From the NCBI GenBank assembly GCA_016209595.1, contig JACQVV010000103.1:1-34541 (forward strand): a stretch of DNA of 34,541 nucleotides. Reading direction: 5' to 3'. Below, in pieces: positions 15,962-23,529 of this stretch. The stretch comes from Planctomycetota bacterium (GTDB lineage: Bacteria; Planctomycetota; JACQVV01). Every line of letters starts with the position of its first letter. Position 1 is the stretch's first letter. Made by a program: the position numbers and the translations under genes. The notes beneath the pieces are model-generated. The model searched no databases, was not told the origin of the DNA, and saw only the letters and a list, made by a program, of their open reading frames with translations.

Positions 15962-18106
15962 ATGCGAAGGTCGCGACCGTCTCTCCTCGCCCTGTTCCTT
16001 TGTCTATCCGTCGTGGCCCTCGCGCCGGTCCGTGCCCAGGAAGACGACTCCGGGCGGATCGAGCGCAGGGTCCAGCGCTACGTGGAGCGGATGGAGGCTC
16101 CGGGTGCGAACCTCTGGGACGAGGCGCTGAAGCTCGAGGAGCTGGGGCCGGACGCGGCGGAGCCGATCAAGAAGGCCATGGAGGGGAAAGGCGAGCGCAC
16201 GCGGCTTGGCTGCGCGAAGGCGCTCTGCCGGCTGGGGGCGCGGGAGACGGGCCTCGACTCGCTCATCGGGCTCGTGAAGGAGGCGCGCGACGTGGAGGTC
16301 CAGATCCTCGCGGCCGACCTCTTGGGGATCGAGGGGGACCTGTCGCTGGAGGAGGACCTGGAGGGGCTCCTCGACAACGCGCTGGAGCCGCGGCTCAAGG
16401 TCGCGCTCGCGAAGTCCCTCTACCGGGCCTCGCGAAACGTCCGCGGGACCCGGGAGCTCCGCGCGCTCCTGGAATCCGAGAGCGTGGAACTCCGCTACGA
16501 GGCAGCGCTGGCGCTTGCCGAGGTCGGGAACATCGAGGACGCGAAGGTCGTCCTGAACGACCTCAAGAAGGAGCCCACGCCGCGCGGGCGCCTCGCGAGG
16601 AGCTACATCGACAGGCTCCAGGAGCGGGAGCGCTACGAGAAGATGATCTTCTCGGGCGTGACGAAGGACGAGGAGAAGGAGCCCGCATTCCTCCGGGAGC
16701 TCGCGGAGTTGATCCAGAAGCTCCACGTCTACGGGGACAAGCACACGGAAGAGGATCTCCTCGTCGCCGCCGCCAAGGGAATGGTCCAGTCGATGGACCT
16801 CCACTCCTCGTACTGGACCAAGAAGGAATGGGAGGAGTTTCTGGAGCGCCTGAAGCAGGACTACGCGGGGATCGGCGTCTACGTGGGACTCCGCGACGGA
16901 TACTTCACGGTGATCAGCCCGATCTACTCGGGGCCGGGCTACGAGGCCGGGCTCCGCTCGGGGGACCGGATCCTCGAGGTGGAGGGGTGGTCCACGGTCG
17001 GCCAGCCGGTCGAAGACATCATCAAGAAGATCAAGGGGACGCCGGGGACGAAGGTGTCGCTCAAGTGCTACCGAGCCGGCTGGAACGAGGCGCGCACGTT
17101 CGTCGTGGAGCGCCGCCGGATCGAGGTCCCGAGCGTCTACCACAAGATGCTCCCGGGCAAGATCGGCTACGTGGAGATGATCCAGTTCGGCAAGGAGACC
17201 GCCGCTGAGCTCGGACGCGCCCTCGAAGACCTGGAAGCGAAGGGGATGGAGAGCCTGGTCCTCGATCTCAGGGACAACGGCGGCGGGTATCTGGAAGCCG
17301 CCGTCTCCGTCGCGGACTTCTTTCTCGATGAAGGGAAGCTCGTCGTCTACAGCGAGGGCAGGAACAAGACGATCGCCCCCCGGCAGCAGCTTCTCACGAC
17401 GGGGAAAGGCCAGCGGGCGAACTACCCTCTCGTGATCCTCGTGAACGGGGGGAGCGCTTCGGCGTCCGAGATCGTCGCGGGGGCGCTCTCCGAGCACAAG
17501 CGGGCCACGCTCGTCGGAGAGCGCACGTTTGGCAAGGGGACCGTACAGCAGGTCCTCGAGCTCAAAAGCCGGCCCGACGATCGCCTGCGCCTCACGATCG
17601 CGAAGTACTACCTCCCGAGCGGTCGCTCGGTCGACCGGGAGGTGGGCGGGGACGGCAAGGTCAGGACCGAGGGGGGCGTCCTGCCCGACGTGGAGGTCCT
17701 CCTCCCCGAATCGACGAGCTGGAAGAACGAGGCGCTCCAGCAGCTCCTGGAGAGGAACGCCTTCCAGGACTACCTCGACCGCCACTACGCGGCAAACCAG
17801 GAGATTCTCCGGCAACTCGCCGAGAACGACGGGCGAGACCCCGCCCGTTACCCGGGATTCGAGGAGTGGTTCGCGGGTCTCGGAACTCGCGCCGCGAAGG
17901 AGGACGTGCGGGCCTGGCTCCGCAGCCGGATCCGGGCGCGGGTCTCGGATGACGTGGGGGCGAAGCTCGTCGGCGACTACGTCGACGACCCGCAGCTCCA
18001 GCGCGGGATCGTGGTCGCCCTCGAGAAGCTCGGCCGCTCGGCGGAGTCGATCGAGGAGTACCGGATGTTCGCGAACGCGGCGGGAGGGGGAGAAGGGCCG
18101 AAGTAA
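15962..18106 (+). CDS. S41-family C-terminal processing peptidase with HEAT-like N-terminal region
   Basis: 714 residues. The signal peptide is MRRSRPSLLALFLCLSVVALAPVRA (residues 1-25), and GGAG eight bases upstream supports the ATG. Residues about 45-225 are HEAT/ARM-like helical repeats (GCAKALCRLG, ILAADLLGIEG, RYEAALALAEVGNIEDAK). A PDZ domain (about 298-383, ending in GLRSGDRILEVEG ... VSLKCYRAG) precedes the S41 core with LDLRDNGGGYLEAAV. Comparison with CtpA/Prc gives the catalytic dyad as Ser500 (GSASASE) and Lys525 (FGKGTVQ), exactly 25 residues apart as in known members. It should be an active periplasmic serine protease that cuts at or near protein C-termini. The HEAT-like front end is not in classical CtpA and may present substrates. 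Confidence 0.93.
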   Translation: MRRSRPSLLALFLCLSVVALAPVRAQEDDSGRIERRVQRYVERMEAPGANLWDEALKLEELGPDAAEPIKKAMEGKGERTRLGCAKALCRLGARETGLDSLIGLVKEARDVEVQILAADLLGIEGDLSLEEDLEGLLDNALEPRLKVALAKSLYRASRNVRGTRELRALLESESVELRYEAALALAEVGNIEDAKVVLNDLKKEPTPRGRLARSYIDRLQERERYEKMIFSGVTKDEEKEPAFLRELAELIQKLHVYGDKHTEEDLLVAAAKGMVQSMDLHSSYWTKKEWEEFLERLKQDYAGIGVYVGLRDGYFTVISPIYSGPGYEAGLRSGDRILEVEGWSTVGQPVEDIIKKIKGTPGTKVSLKCYRAGWNEARTFVVERRRIEVPSVYHKMLPGKIGYVEMIQFGKETAAELGRALEDLEAKGMESLVLDLRDNGGGYLEAAVSVADFFLDEGKLVVYSEGRNKTIAPRQQLLTTGKGQRANYPLVILVNGGSASASEIVAGALSEHKRATLVGERTFGKGTVQQVLELKSRPDDRLRLTIAKYYLPSGRSVDREVGGDGKVRTEGGVLPDVEVLLPESTSWKNEALQQLLERNAFQDYLDRHYAANQEILRQLAENDGRDPARYPGFEEWFAGLGTRAAKEDVRAWLRSRIRARVSDDVGAKLVGDYVDDPQLQRGIVVALEKLGRSAESIEEYRMFANAAGGGEGPK

Positions 18107-18166
18107 TGCGGAATGCGGAATGCGGAATGTGGAACTCACAATTCGGAATCCGCAATCCGCAATTCT
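18107..18166. repeat. heptamer array forming a hairpin between two genes
   Basis: Beginning on the base after the peptidase stop, TGCGGAA occurs three times exactly and once as TGTGGAA (18107-18134). After a short gap the inverted form follows as ATTCGGAATCCGCAATCCGC. The two halves can fold into a stem of about 12-14 bp with one mismatch. It may end transcription or separate the peptidase and kinase messages. The word AATCCGCAATCC recurs in inverted form inside the pgeF gene (24541-24552). Confidence 0.85.
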
Positions 18167-18176
18167 CCTTCCGCCA

Positions 18177-19649
18177 TTGAACGACACCCTCCTCGGCCGG
18201 TCGATTGGCGGTTGCCTGGTCGAGTCCAGGATCGGAGAGGGGGGAATGGGCGTGGTGTACCAGGCCCGGCGGAAGGGGCGGCCGGTCGCGCTCAAGATTC
18301 TCGCCCCGGGTCTCCAGGGAGACTCGCGATCGGTCCATCGCTTCCTCCGCGAGGGGGCGGCGGCCTCGGCGATCGATCACCCGAACGTGGTGCGGCTCCT
18401 CGACTCGGGGGAAGAGGGCGGCACGCTCTATCTCGTCCTGGAGCTCGTGGGGGGGGAAAGCCTGGCCCGAGAGCTCGCCACCGGCCGGTTCTTCGGGTTC
18501 CAGGAGATCGTGGATCTCGGGCGGCAGGCCGCGGCCGGCCTCGCGGCGATTCACGACGTGGGGATCGTCCACCGCGACGTGAAACCGGCGAACCTGCTCG
18601 TCACCGCGGAGGGCGTCCTCAAGGTCGCCGACTTCGGCCTCGTCCGGAGCGAGCATTTCGCGACGCTCTCCTCGACCGGCCAGATGATGGGAACGCCCGC
18701 CTACATGAGCCCCGAGCAGGCGGAAGGGAGGAGGGATCTCGACCGGCGCTCCGACGTCTACTCGCTCGGGGCGACGCTCTTCCACCTGACGGCGGGCGTG
18801 CCGCCCTTCCGCGGGGAGAGCCCGATCGCGGTCCTCCGCGCGCATTGCGAGCAGCCGGTCCCGTCCCTGGAACCGTTCCGGCCCGACGTTCCGGCGGGGC
18901 TCGCCGGGACGATCGAGACCATGCTCGCCAAGCGGCGGGACGAGCGCTTCGCCGACATGCGGGAGGTCTCGTCCGCGCTGGAGCGATCGCTTGCGGGTCC
19001 CCGCGGGGCCCGCCGGGCGGCGCTCCGGAAGTCGAGCTCGCGCCGGCGTCGCCGAACGCCGACCTCCACGGCGCTCTGGGCCGGCCTGGCGCTGGGCGTG
19101 GCCGGGGCGGTCGCCCTTGCCTATTCGCTCCTCGTGGCGGCGGACGCTCGGTGGGAGCCGGCCGGGGAGGAGGGTCGGACCGCGCCATCGCCGGCCGCAC
19201 AGCCGGCGCCGCCTGGGGGTGAATCCCCCGCGACGGAAGAGCCCCGGACCCACGATCCGGACGACTCCGGAGCGCCGGAGCGCGGCGCGGACGAGCTCGT
19301 GAAGGACGTTGGCAAGGCGCTCCGCGAGGACCGGACCGCGGACGCGCGGCGTGACATCGAGGAGTTCGTCCGGCGTTTTCCGGAAGACCCCCGGGCGGTC
19401 CTCCTCGGACGGTCCCTTCCACTGCTTGACGACCCGGAGTTCCGCAAGTCCCTCGCGCATGGGACCGAGCTCTTGCACGCGGATCCCGCGGCCTACCGGA
19501 GACTCGTGCTCTCCGAGGCGGGAAAACTGGAGGCAAGGGGCGAGATCGAGGCCGCGCGGGCGATGTACGAACAGGTCGCCCAGAGTGCCGCGGGGACGCC
19601 GGAGGGGGACGAGGCGATCCGGCGTCTCGTCGCTCTTGGCGGCCGGTAG
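18177..19649 (+). CDS. membrane-anchored Ser/Thr protein kinase
   Basis: 490 residues from TTG 18177; a GTG at 18129 is also in frame but would translate the heptamer hairpin, so it is disfavoured. The kinase domain covers about residues 10-270 with all key motifs: RIGEGGMGVVY (P-loop), VALKIL (ATP Lys), HRDVKPANLL (catalytic loop, RD type), DFGLVRSEH (magnesium) and MGTPAYMSPEQ. A basic juxtamembrane stretch (RKSSSRRRRRTP) and one transmembrane helix (WAGLALGVAGAVALAYSLLVAA, about 302-323) follow. The outer part is acidic/proline-rich and then TPR-like helices (LEARGEIEAARAMYEQVAQSA). Likely signals envelope state to cytoplasmic substrates; nearest neighbour is the exported protease. Confidence 0.92.
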   Translation: MNDTLLGRSIGGCLVESRIGEGGMGVVYQARRKGRPVALKILAPGLQGDSRSVHRFLREGAAASAIDHPNVVRLLDSGEEGGTLYLVLELVGGESLARELATGRFFGFQEIVDLGRQAAAGLAAIHDVGIVHRDVKPANLLVTAEGVLKVADFGLVRSEHFATLSSTGQMMGTPAYMSPEQAEGRRDLDRRSDVYSLGATLFHLTAGVPPFRGESPIAVLRAHCEQPVPSLEPFRPDVPAGLAGTIETMLAKRRDERFADMREVSSALERSLAGPRGARRAALRKSSSRRRRRTPTSTALWAGLALGVAGAVALAYSLLVAADARWEPAGEEGRTAPSPAAQPAPPGGESPATEEPRTHDPDDSGAPERGADELVKDVGKALREDRTADARRDIEEFVRRFPEDPRAVLLGRSLPLLDDPEFRKSLAHGTELLHADPAAYRRLVLSEAGKLEARGEIEAARAMYEQVAQSAAGTPEGDEAIRRLVALGGR

Positions 19650-19657
19650 ACACCTTC

Positions 19658-19715
19658 CTACTCGCGCCATCCGAGGATTGCCGCGAAAGCGACCCGTGCG
19701 GGCCCCCTCGGCCGT
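19658..19715 (-). pseudogene. decayed 3' end of a pgeF-like gene
   Basis: On the minus strand this stretch ends FAAILGWRE followed by a stop, identical to the last nine residues of the intact PgeF encoded at 23746-24591. At the DNA level about 55 bases from 19658 match 23747-23801 at roughly 85% identity by eye. Upstream similarity disappears and the frame runs into repeats, so only the gene's tail survives. It points to a past duplication or rearrangement bracketing the 19.65-23.75 kb zone. Confidence 0.78.
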
Positions 19716-19785
19716 TCCTGCAGCCTACAGCCTCCAGCCCAAAGCCTGGTCATGCTCAGCACGAGAACCAGACCCCTCCCGCGTG

Positions 19786-19995
19786 ACGCAGGAGGCCGGA
19801 GGACTTGGTCCCCAGGGCTCCTGCGCAACGCAGGAGGCCGGAAAACTTGCTCCCCAGGGCTCCTGCGCAACGCAGGAGGCCGGAGAACTTGGTCCCCAGG
19901 GCTCCTGCGCGGCGCAGGAGGGCGGGGAATTTGACCCCCTGGGGTCCTGCGCGACGCAGGAGGGCGGAGGACCTGGTTACGCTCCGACTTCTCCT
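19786..19995. repeat. 42-bp tandem array of perfect small hairpins
   Basis: The anchor ACGCAGGAGG (GCGCAGGAGG in one copy) recurs at 19786, 19828, 19870, 19912 and 19954, exactly 42 bases apart. Each anchor is the right arm of a hairpin, e.g. CTCCTGCG-CAA-CGCAGGAG. The loop differs among copies (TGA, CAA, CAA, CGG, CGA) while the arms are kept. The last copies run into the stop of the gene at 19977. With the pgeF remnant this accounts for most of the 327 bases without a gene between 19650 and 19976; nothing else was recognised there. Confidence 0.9.
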
Positions 19996-20711
19996 CCATC
20001 GCCCTTCGCGCCTCTCCCGCCCGACGTCTCGGGCGGCGGCGCGGTCACCTTCGCGTTGCCCGCCACCGCCAGGTCGTGGAATACCTCGGACATGAGCTGG
20101 AGCTTTCCGGTCAGGCGCAGCACCGCCTCGACGACGAGTTTCGCGGCCCCGTAGACGAGGAGCCACGCCGCGCGCGCCGCCTCGATCTCCGGCGTGCTCT
20201 CCCGCCGATCGGTCCGCGCGGCGTCCGCGTGGTCGGCGACGGGGGTGAGCGCGCCGATCGCCGCACCGAAGTCCGCGGCCCAGTCCGTGCTGTTCTTAAC
20301 CGGGCTGCCGTCCTTTGTCAGCTCCCCGTGGATGTGCCCCAGCGCCAGGAGGACATCTGCGGTGGCGCGCCCGACACCGGCGGCGGTGCCGTCCTTCGTG
20401 AAGTAGGTCTTGCGATCGACGGCGCCCTTCTTGTGGCCGTCGAGGTGGCTGGAGAAGCGGCCGAGCACGTCGATCGCCCCGGCGAGGGCGGGCTTGCGCT
20501 CCTTGGCGCCCTTGCGTACGCCTGCCCCGGCCGTGCGGGCGAGCTTCAGCGCCCCCTTCACCGCTGTGGTCGCCTTTTCCACATTCGCGGCCATGTGCTC
20601 TAGCGCCCCGTCGCACTCCGGCACCAGCCCCTTCACGACGGAGGCGATTTTCTTCACGGCGTAGGGGCCGTAGATATGGGTCTCTTCCTGGTCGATGTAG
20701 CGATCGGTCAT
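19977..20711 (-). CDS. unrecognised 244-residue helical protein
   Basis: The start is well supported: AGGAG lies six bases before the ATG at 20711 (the frame continues upstream, but without coding character). The N-terminus MTDRYIDQEETHIYGPYAVKK is followed by mainly helical sequence rich in Ala and Lys (VEKATTAVKGALKLARTAGAGVRKGAKERK), a central DRKTYFTKDGTAAGVGRATADVLLALGHIHGEL, and a long hydrophobic helix IEAARAAWLLVYGAAKLVVEAVLRLTGKLQLM. The tail is a flexible Gly-rich stretch (PPPETSGGRGAKGDGGEVGA). There is no signal peptide or recognised domain. The third helix is long enough to be amphipathic or membrane-associated. It may belong to the accessory zone, since it lies between the hairpin array and a palindrome-rich promoter region. 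I do not recognise the family. Confidence 0.72.
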   Translation of the reverse strand: MTDRYIDQEETHIYGPYAVKKIASVVKGLVPECDGALEHMAANVEKATTAVKGALKLARTAGAGVRKGAKERKPALAGAIDVLGRFSSHLDGHKKGAVDRKTYFTKDGTAAGVGRATADVLLALGHIHGELTKDGSPVKNSTDWAADFGAAIGALTPVADHADAARTDRRESTPEIEAARAAWLLVYGAAKLVVEAVLRLTGKLQLMSEVFHDLAVAGNAKVTAPPPETSGGRGAKGDGGEVGA

Positions 20712-20918
20712 GGCGGCTCCTGTTTCGACACGGCCCCTCAAGGTCAACGCGGGTGTGGCGGAATGCCGAGCACGAGGCGTAGGAAACCAGAACCGGCGCG
20801 CCATGTCAAGACTTTGACGACACTGTGGCGAGAAGACACAGTCTTGAATTACCTTTTTAACGGGATGGGGACGTTCTGCGACATTTGACTCCCGGCCTGG
20901 AGCAAGAGGGAGAAAGCC
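20712..20918. promoter_or_regulatory. divergent promoter region with nested palindromes
   Basis: 207 bases between the unknown gene (-) and the TPR gene (+), more A/T-rich than its surroundings. GTCAA-GACT-TTGAC (20805-20818) is a perfect palindrome, and a second inverted repeat pairs ACTGTG (20822-20827) with CACAGT (20837-20842); AAGACT (20808-20813) and AGTCTT (20840-20845) form an outer pair. A perfect minus-strand -35 hexamer TTGACA lies at 20809-20804, inside the first palindrome, but no good -10 follows. A repressor binding here could control both genes. Confidence 0.4.
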
Positions 20919-22214
20919 ATGCCGGAACCTGGAGCTCGCAAGCGCCTCCTCGGTGGTCTCGCGGTCGAGGAGAAAAACCTCCTGGAGATTCTCCTGGCCA
21001 CGGGTGCGCTCCCGCCCGCGCGGACTCGCGACCTCCTGAAGGAGAAAGCGGCCTCCCCGTCTCGCCCCCTCGCGCTGATCCTTCTCGACGGATACGTCTC
21101 GGGCGAGACGCTCGACCTTCTCCTCGCGCGCGCTCTCTCGGCCGTGCGCGAAAACGTCGAGGCCGGGAGCGCGTTCCTTGCCGCGGGATCTCCGTCGCAG
21201 GCCGCAGCGCACTACAGTCGCGCGCTCTCGCTGAAACCGCAAGACGCCGAGGCGCATCTCTCCCGCGCGGTCGCCTACGCCCTTCTCGGGCAGATCGAGC
21301 TCGCGCTCGCCGACGCGAGCCGGGCGATCGAGCTCGTTCCGAAGAACGCCGCGGCCCACAATATTCGCGGCATGCTCCACGCCAGGCTTGGGCGTGCCGG
21401 TCCGGCCCTCGCGGATCTCACGCGCGCGATCGAGATCGACCCTCGGGCGAACTACCTCTTCGATCGAGGTCTCGTCCACCAGACGGCAGGCGACCACGCG
21501 GCCGCCATCCTCGACTTCTCGCGGGCGATCGAACTCGGGTTCTCGCGTCCGGAGTGCTGGTACCGCCGGGGGATCTCGCGCCTCCACCGCGAAGAAGTTG
21601 ACGGCGCGGCGTGCGATCTCCTCCACTTCCTGGGTATCGCGAGTGCTCACGCCGCTCTCAGGAAGAACGCGCTCCTGGTTCTTGCCGGTCTCCTGAAGCG
21701 AGCAGGGCTCTCGCCGGATGTTGCCTCGCGCGTCCGGGCAGGACTCGGCGCCTTGGGTACCCCACCGCTCGGCCAATCTCTGCGGCCCCGAGCGATCACC
21801 GCCGGTACGACCCGCCGCGAGGGACGTCCAAAACGATGGCTCGTCCCGGCCGCGGCATCTCTCGTGGCCATCGCCGGGCTCTTCCTGGCGCTGCCCGGGG
21901 GGTCCGGCGATCCGCCACCCGGCCACGACTCGCCGATCGCCGAAAAAAAGCAGCCGGCGCGGGCCGAGGCTGCCCCCGAGCTCGATCTCGACGAGGCGGC
22001 CGGCGTGCTCTGCACGCTCGCTGCGAGCGGCGAGATCTCTTTCGACGACACTTCCGCTTTCTCGGCCGTCGCCGACTACGACCTCCTCGTCGCGGAGGGC
22101 GTGCTCACCCCCGAGGAAGCGCGAATCCACAGGCGGATCGACGAGGCGTTCGCGGCCGGCCCGAAGGATGGGAACCCGAGTTTTAAGGGTATTAAAGAAG
22201 GAGAAGAACGATGA
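20919..22214 (+). CDS. TPR-repeat membrane protein
   Basis: 431 residues; GGGAGAAAG ends a few bases before the ATG. Residues about 10-75 form a small helical domain (LLEILLATGALPPARTRDLLKE). Classical TPRs occupy about 80-240 (AAAHYSRALSLKPQDAEAHLSRAVAYALLGQIELALADASRAIELVPKN and two more). A transmembrane helix (WLVPAAASLVAIAGLFLALPGG) lies at about 306-327, and a C-terminal domain of about 90 residues includes ISFDDTSAFSAVADYDLLVAEGVLTPEEARIHRRIDEAF. Probably an assembly or scaffold protein anchored in the inner membrane with its TPRs in the cytoplasm. It ends NPSFKGIKEGEER, where SFKGIKE comes from a diverged A/T-rich palindrome. Its stop overlaps the next start (ATGA). Confidence 0.82.
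   Translation: MPEPGARKRLLGGLAVEEKNLLEILLATGALPPARTRDLLKEKAASPSRPLALILLDGYVSGETLDLLLARALSAVRENVEAGSAFLAAGSPSQAAAHYSRALSLKPQDAEAHLSRAVAYALLGQIELALADASRAIELVPKNAAAHNIRGMLHARLGRAGPALADLTRAIEIDPRANYLFDRGLVHQTAGDHAAAILDFSRAIELGFSRPECWYRRGISRLHREEVDGAACDLLHFLGIASAHAALRKNALLVLAGLLKRAGLSPDVASRVRAGLGALGTPPLGQSLRPRAITAGTTRREGRPKRWLVPAAASLVAIAGLFLALPGGSGDPPPGHDSPIAEKKQPARAEAAPELDLDEAAGVLCTLAASGEISFDDTSAFSAVADYDLLVAEGVLTPEEARIHRRIDEAFAAGPKDGNPSFKGIKEGEER
22179..22199. repeat. diverged A/T-rich palindrome at the end of the TPR gene
   Basis: TTTTAAGGGTATTAAAG (22181-22197) is nearly self-complementary and codes SFKGIKE on the plus strand and FFNTLK on the minus strand. The pattern F-K-x-[LI]-K and the codon phase match the copies in the macroglobulin operon. 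Confidence 0.45.
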
Positions 22215-22403
22215 GTCGAGCACGAGCTTCGCTCTCTCTCTGTCTCGCGCTCTCTCTCCTTCTGGCAGTCGCCCCTGGCGCCTTCGCGGCGCTTGAGGTC
22301 GTGGGGGCGGCGTCGGTCGAGACGCCTGACAGCGAGTTCCCGGCGCTCTTCCTCGTCGGCCAGAACGCGAGATTCGAGGTGCGCCTCTCCGATCCCGCGA
22401 ATC

Positions 22404-22433
22404 CCGGTCGTCGGGTGTCCGGTCGTCGGGTGT
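22404..22433 (+). repeat. two exact 15-bp tandem copies at the break point
   Basis: CCGGTCGTCGGGTGT occurs at 22404-22418 and 22419-22433 and encodes the duplicated GRRVS in the truncated secreted protein. It sits precisely where plausible coding sequence ends. Confidence 0.85.
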
Positions 22434-22610
22434 CAATCATCGCCGAACGACGCTCGCCTTGGAAGCGTAGAGTGAGGACGGTATGGAGGTCCTCGGGCGC
22501 CTCGCGGTGGGCGATCAGGGCGTCGCGGAGGCCTTCGGGAGCCAGGGAACGACCTGGGTTAGCATGCGGCGGCTGCCGGCGCTCTCGCGCCGGAGCGTCA
22601 CCGCTGCCGG

Positions 22611-22633
22611 GTCGTGGCGGGCGTCAGCCCGCC
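22611..22633. repeat. REP-like hairpin at the 3' end of the RAYT transposase
   Basis: GGCGGGC (22616-22622) and GCCCGCC (22627-22633) form a perfect 7-bp stem with loop GTCA, preceded by GTGG at 22614-22617. A GTGG/GTAG tetranucleotide 5' of a short GC hairpin is the layout of REP sequences recognised by RAYT enzymes. The transposase stop codon lies in the hairpin. Confidence 0.55.
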
Positions 22634-23523
22634 TTCCGTAACCATGGAGGGAAGCTCCCCTCGGGGAACTCTACGCCCCTCTCCCCCGCGCGGTACTTCT
22701 GGGACGCAATCCGGTAGAGGTAGACGAAGCGCTGGCGGGCGTCGCGGTACTCCATCCAGAGCGCCTTGGTCGAGGCGTGGCAAAGGGGCCGGGGGCTTGT
22801 GTTGATGTGCCGCGGCCGATCGGTTCGGCGCGCGGCGAGGATCGCCCGGACGCCGAGAACTCGGATCCCTGCCGCCTTCCTCGCCTTCCGGAACTCCTCT
22901 TCGCGGGCCTGGACGAGCTCGCGAAGGCGGCGAGCACGCTCCTTCGCGGAGAGGCTCCGCCAGCAAGGGGGGGCGGCGATCGCGAGCGAGAGATCCTCCA
23001 TGAAGCGGCTCTTGTCCTTGGGACAGCCGGCCTTGTGCCACCGGGATCGGTGGAAGATGCGGAATGTCCGCTTCTGGTTCTTGAGCGCCTCGGGGGCCGA
23101 GGAGAAGCCGGGCCAATCGTCGACCGTCTCCACGAGATGCGACTTGGCAGGGTTCGTGAGGACGTAGACGATCTTGTCGACAAGAGCGTCGTCGTCGAGA
23201 ATCGGTTCCGCGCTGTAGCGGCGGGGGAAGACGGTTCCAGAGCGCATCCAATGGACGTTGAGGAACCGGGCCGCGTAGGACTCGAAGTAGCGCACGAACT
23301 CGTCGAGGTTCCCCCGCGGGCAGCGCAAGATCGCGTGCCAGTGATCGGAGGCGCAGAAGACCGCGTAGACCTCGACCTCGTGGCGATGAGCGGCCCGGAC
23401 AAACCACTCCGCGAGGATGTAGTTCACCTGGTCGCTCGGTCGCATCAGAAACTGGCAATCCAGGCACCTCGAGGTCACGAGGTAGAAGCGGTCCGGAAGG
23501 ATCTCTCGAATTGGGTAGGCCAT
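22624..23523 (-). CDS. REP-associated tyrosine transposase (RAYT, Y1/HUH family)
   Basis: 299 residues. The HUH motif is present as HWH (residues 61-63, in YAVFCASDHWHAILRC). GTVFPRRYSAEPILDDDALVDKIVYVLTNPAKSHLV (about 97-131) is the characteristic second conserved block, with Tyr120 (KIVYVLTNP) the likely nucleophile by analogy. The remaining 160 residues are longer than in compact RAYTs and basic (SAKERARRLRELVQAREEEFRKARKAAG). RAYTs act on single-stranded REP hairpins and are thought to spread them; a matching hairpin lies at the gene's own 3' end. The gene is antisense to the tail of a truncated secreted-protein gene, consistent with insertion or rearrangement. All catalytic residues are present, so it could be active. 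Confidence 0.9.
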   Translation of the reverse strand: MAYPIREILPDRFYLVTSRCLDCQFLMRPSDQVNYILAEWFVRAAHRHEVEVYAVFCASDHWHAILRCPRGNLDEFVRYFESYAARFLNVHWMRSGTVFPRRYSAEPILDDDALVDKIVYVLTNPAKSHLVETVDDWPGFSSAPEALKNQKRTFRIFHRSRWHKAGCPKDKSRFMEDLSLAIAAPPCWRSLSAKERARRLRELVQAREEEFRKARKAAGIRVLGVRAILAARRTDRPRHINTSPRPLCHASTKALWMEYRDARQRFVYLYRIASQKYRAGERGVEFPEGSFPPWLRKAG

Positions 23524-23529
23524 CGCCTA

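Larger units (their letters stand above)
22211..22717 (+). pseudogene. secreted protein gene cut short by rearrangement
   Basis: The ATG overlaps the TPR stop, so translation is coupled. The first 64 residues look genuine: a clean signal peptide (MSRARASLSLCLALSLLLAVAPGAFA) and the start of a beta-rich exported domain (LEVVGAASVETPDSEFPALFLVGQNARFEVRLSDP). The sequence then enters a 15-bp tandem repeat (22404-22433), after which it is Arg/Ser-rich, has no coding character in this frame and overlaps the 3' end of the transposase on the other strand. The genuine C-terminal part appears to be lost. 22440-22615 holds nothing convincing; a 52-codon open frame at 22483-22641 may be another fragment. 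Confidence 0.55.

Noticed and set aside
14407..17208. 933-codon open frame on the plus strand
   Set aside because: Arg/Pro/Gly-rich shadow of the TPR/secretin-like gene and of the S41 gene in the wrong frame; no domains.
19786..19995. CRISPR array
   Set aside because: Units are near-identical over the full 42 bases, so there are no distinct spacers; no cas genes are near.
20712..22436. Minus-strand extension of the 244-residue gene up to 22436
   Set aside because: It runs antisense to the TPR gene with no coding character, and a good ribosome site with ATG exists at 20711.
22483..22641. 52-codon plus-strand ORF beginning MEVLGRLAVGDQ
   Set aside because: It has some third-position G/C bias, but another minus-strand frame looks equally coding; no family, no clear ribosome site, and it ends inside the REP-like hairpin. 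At most a gene fragment.
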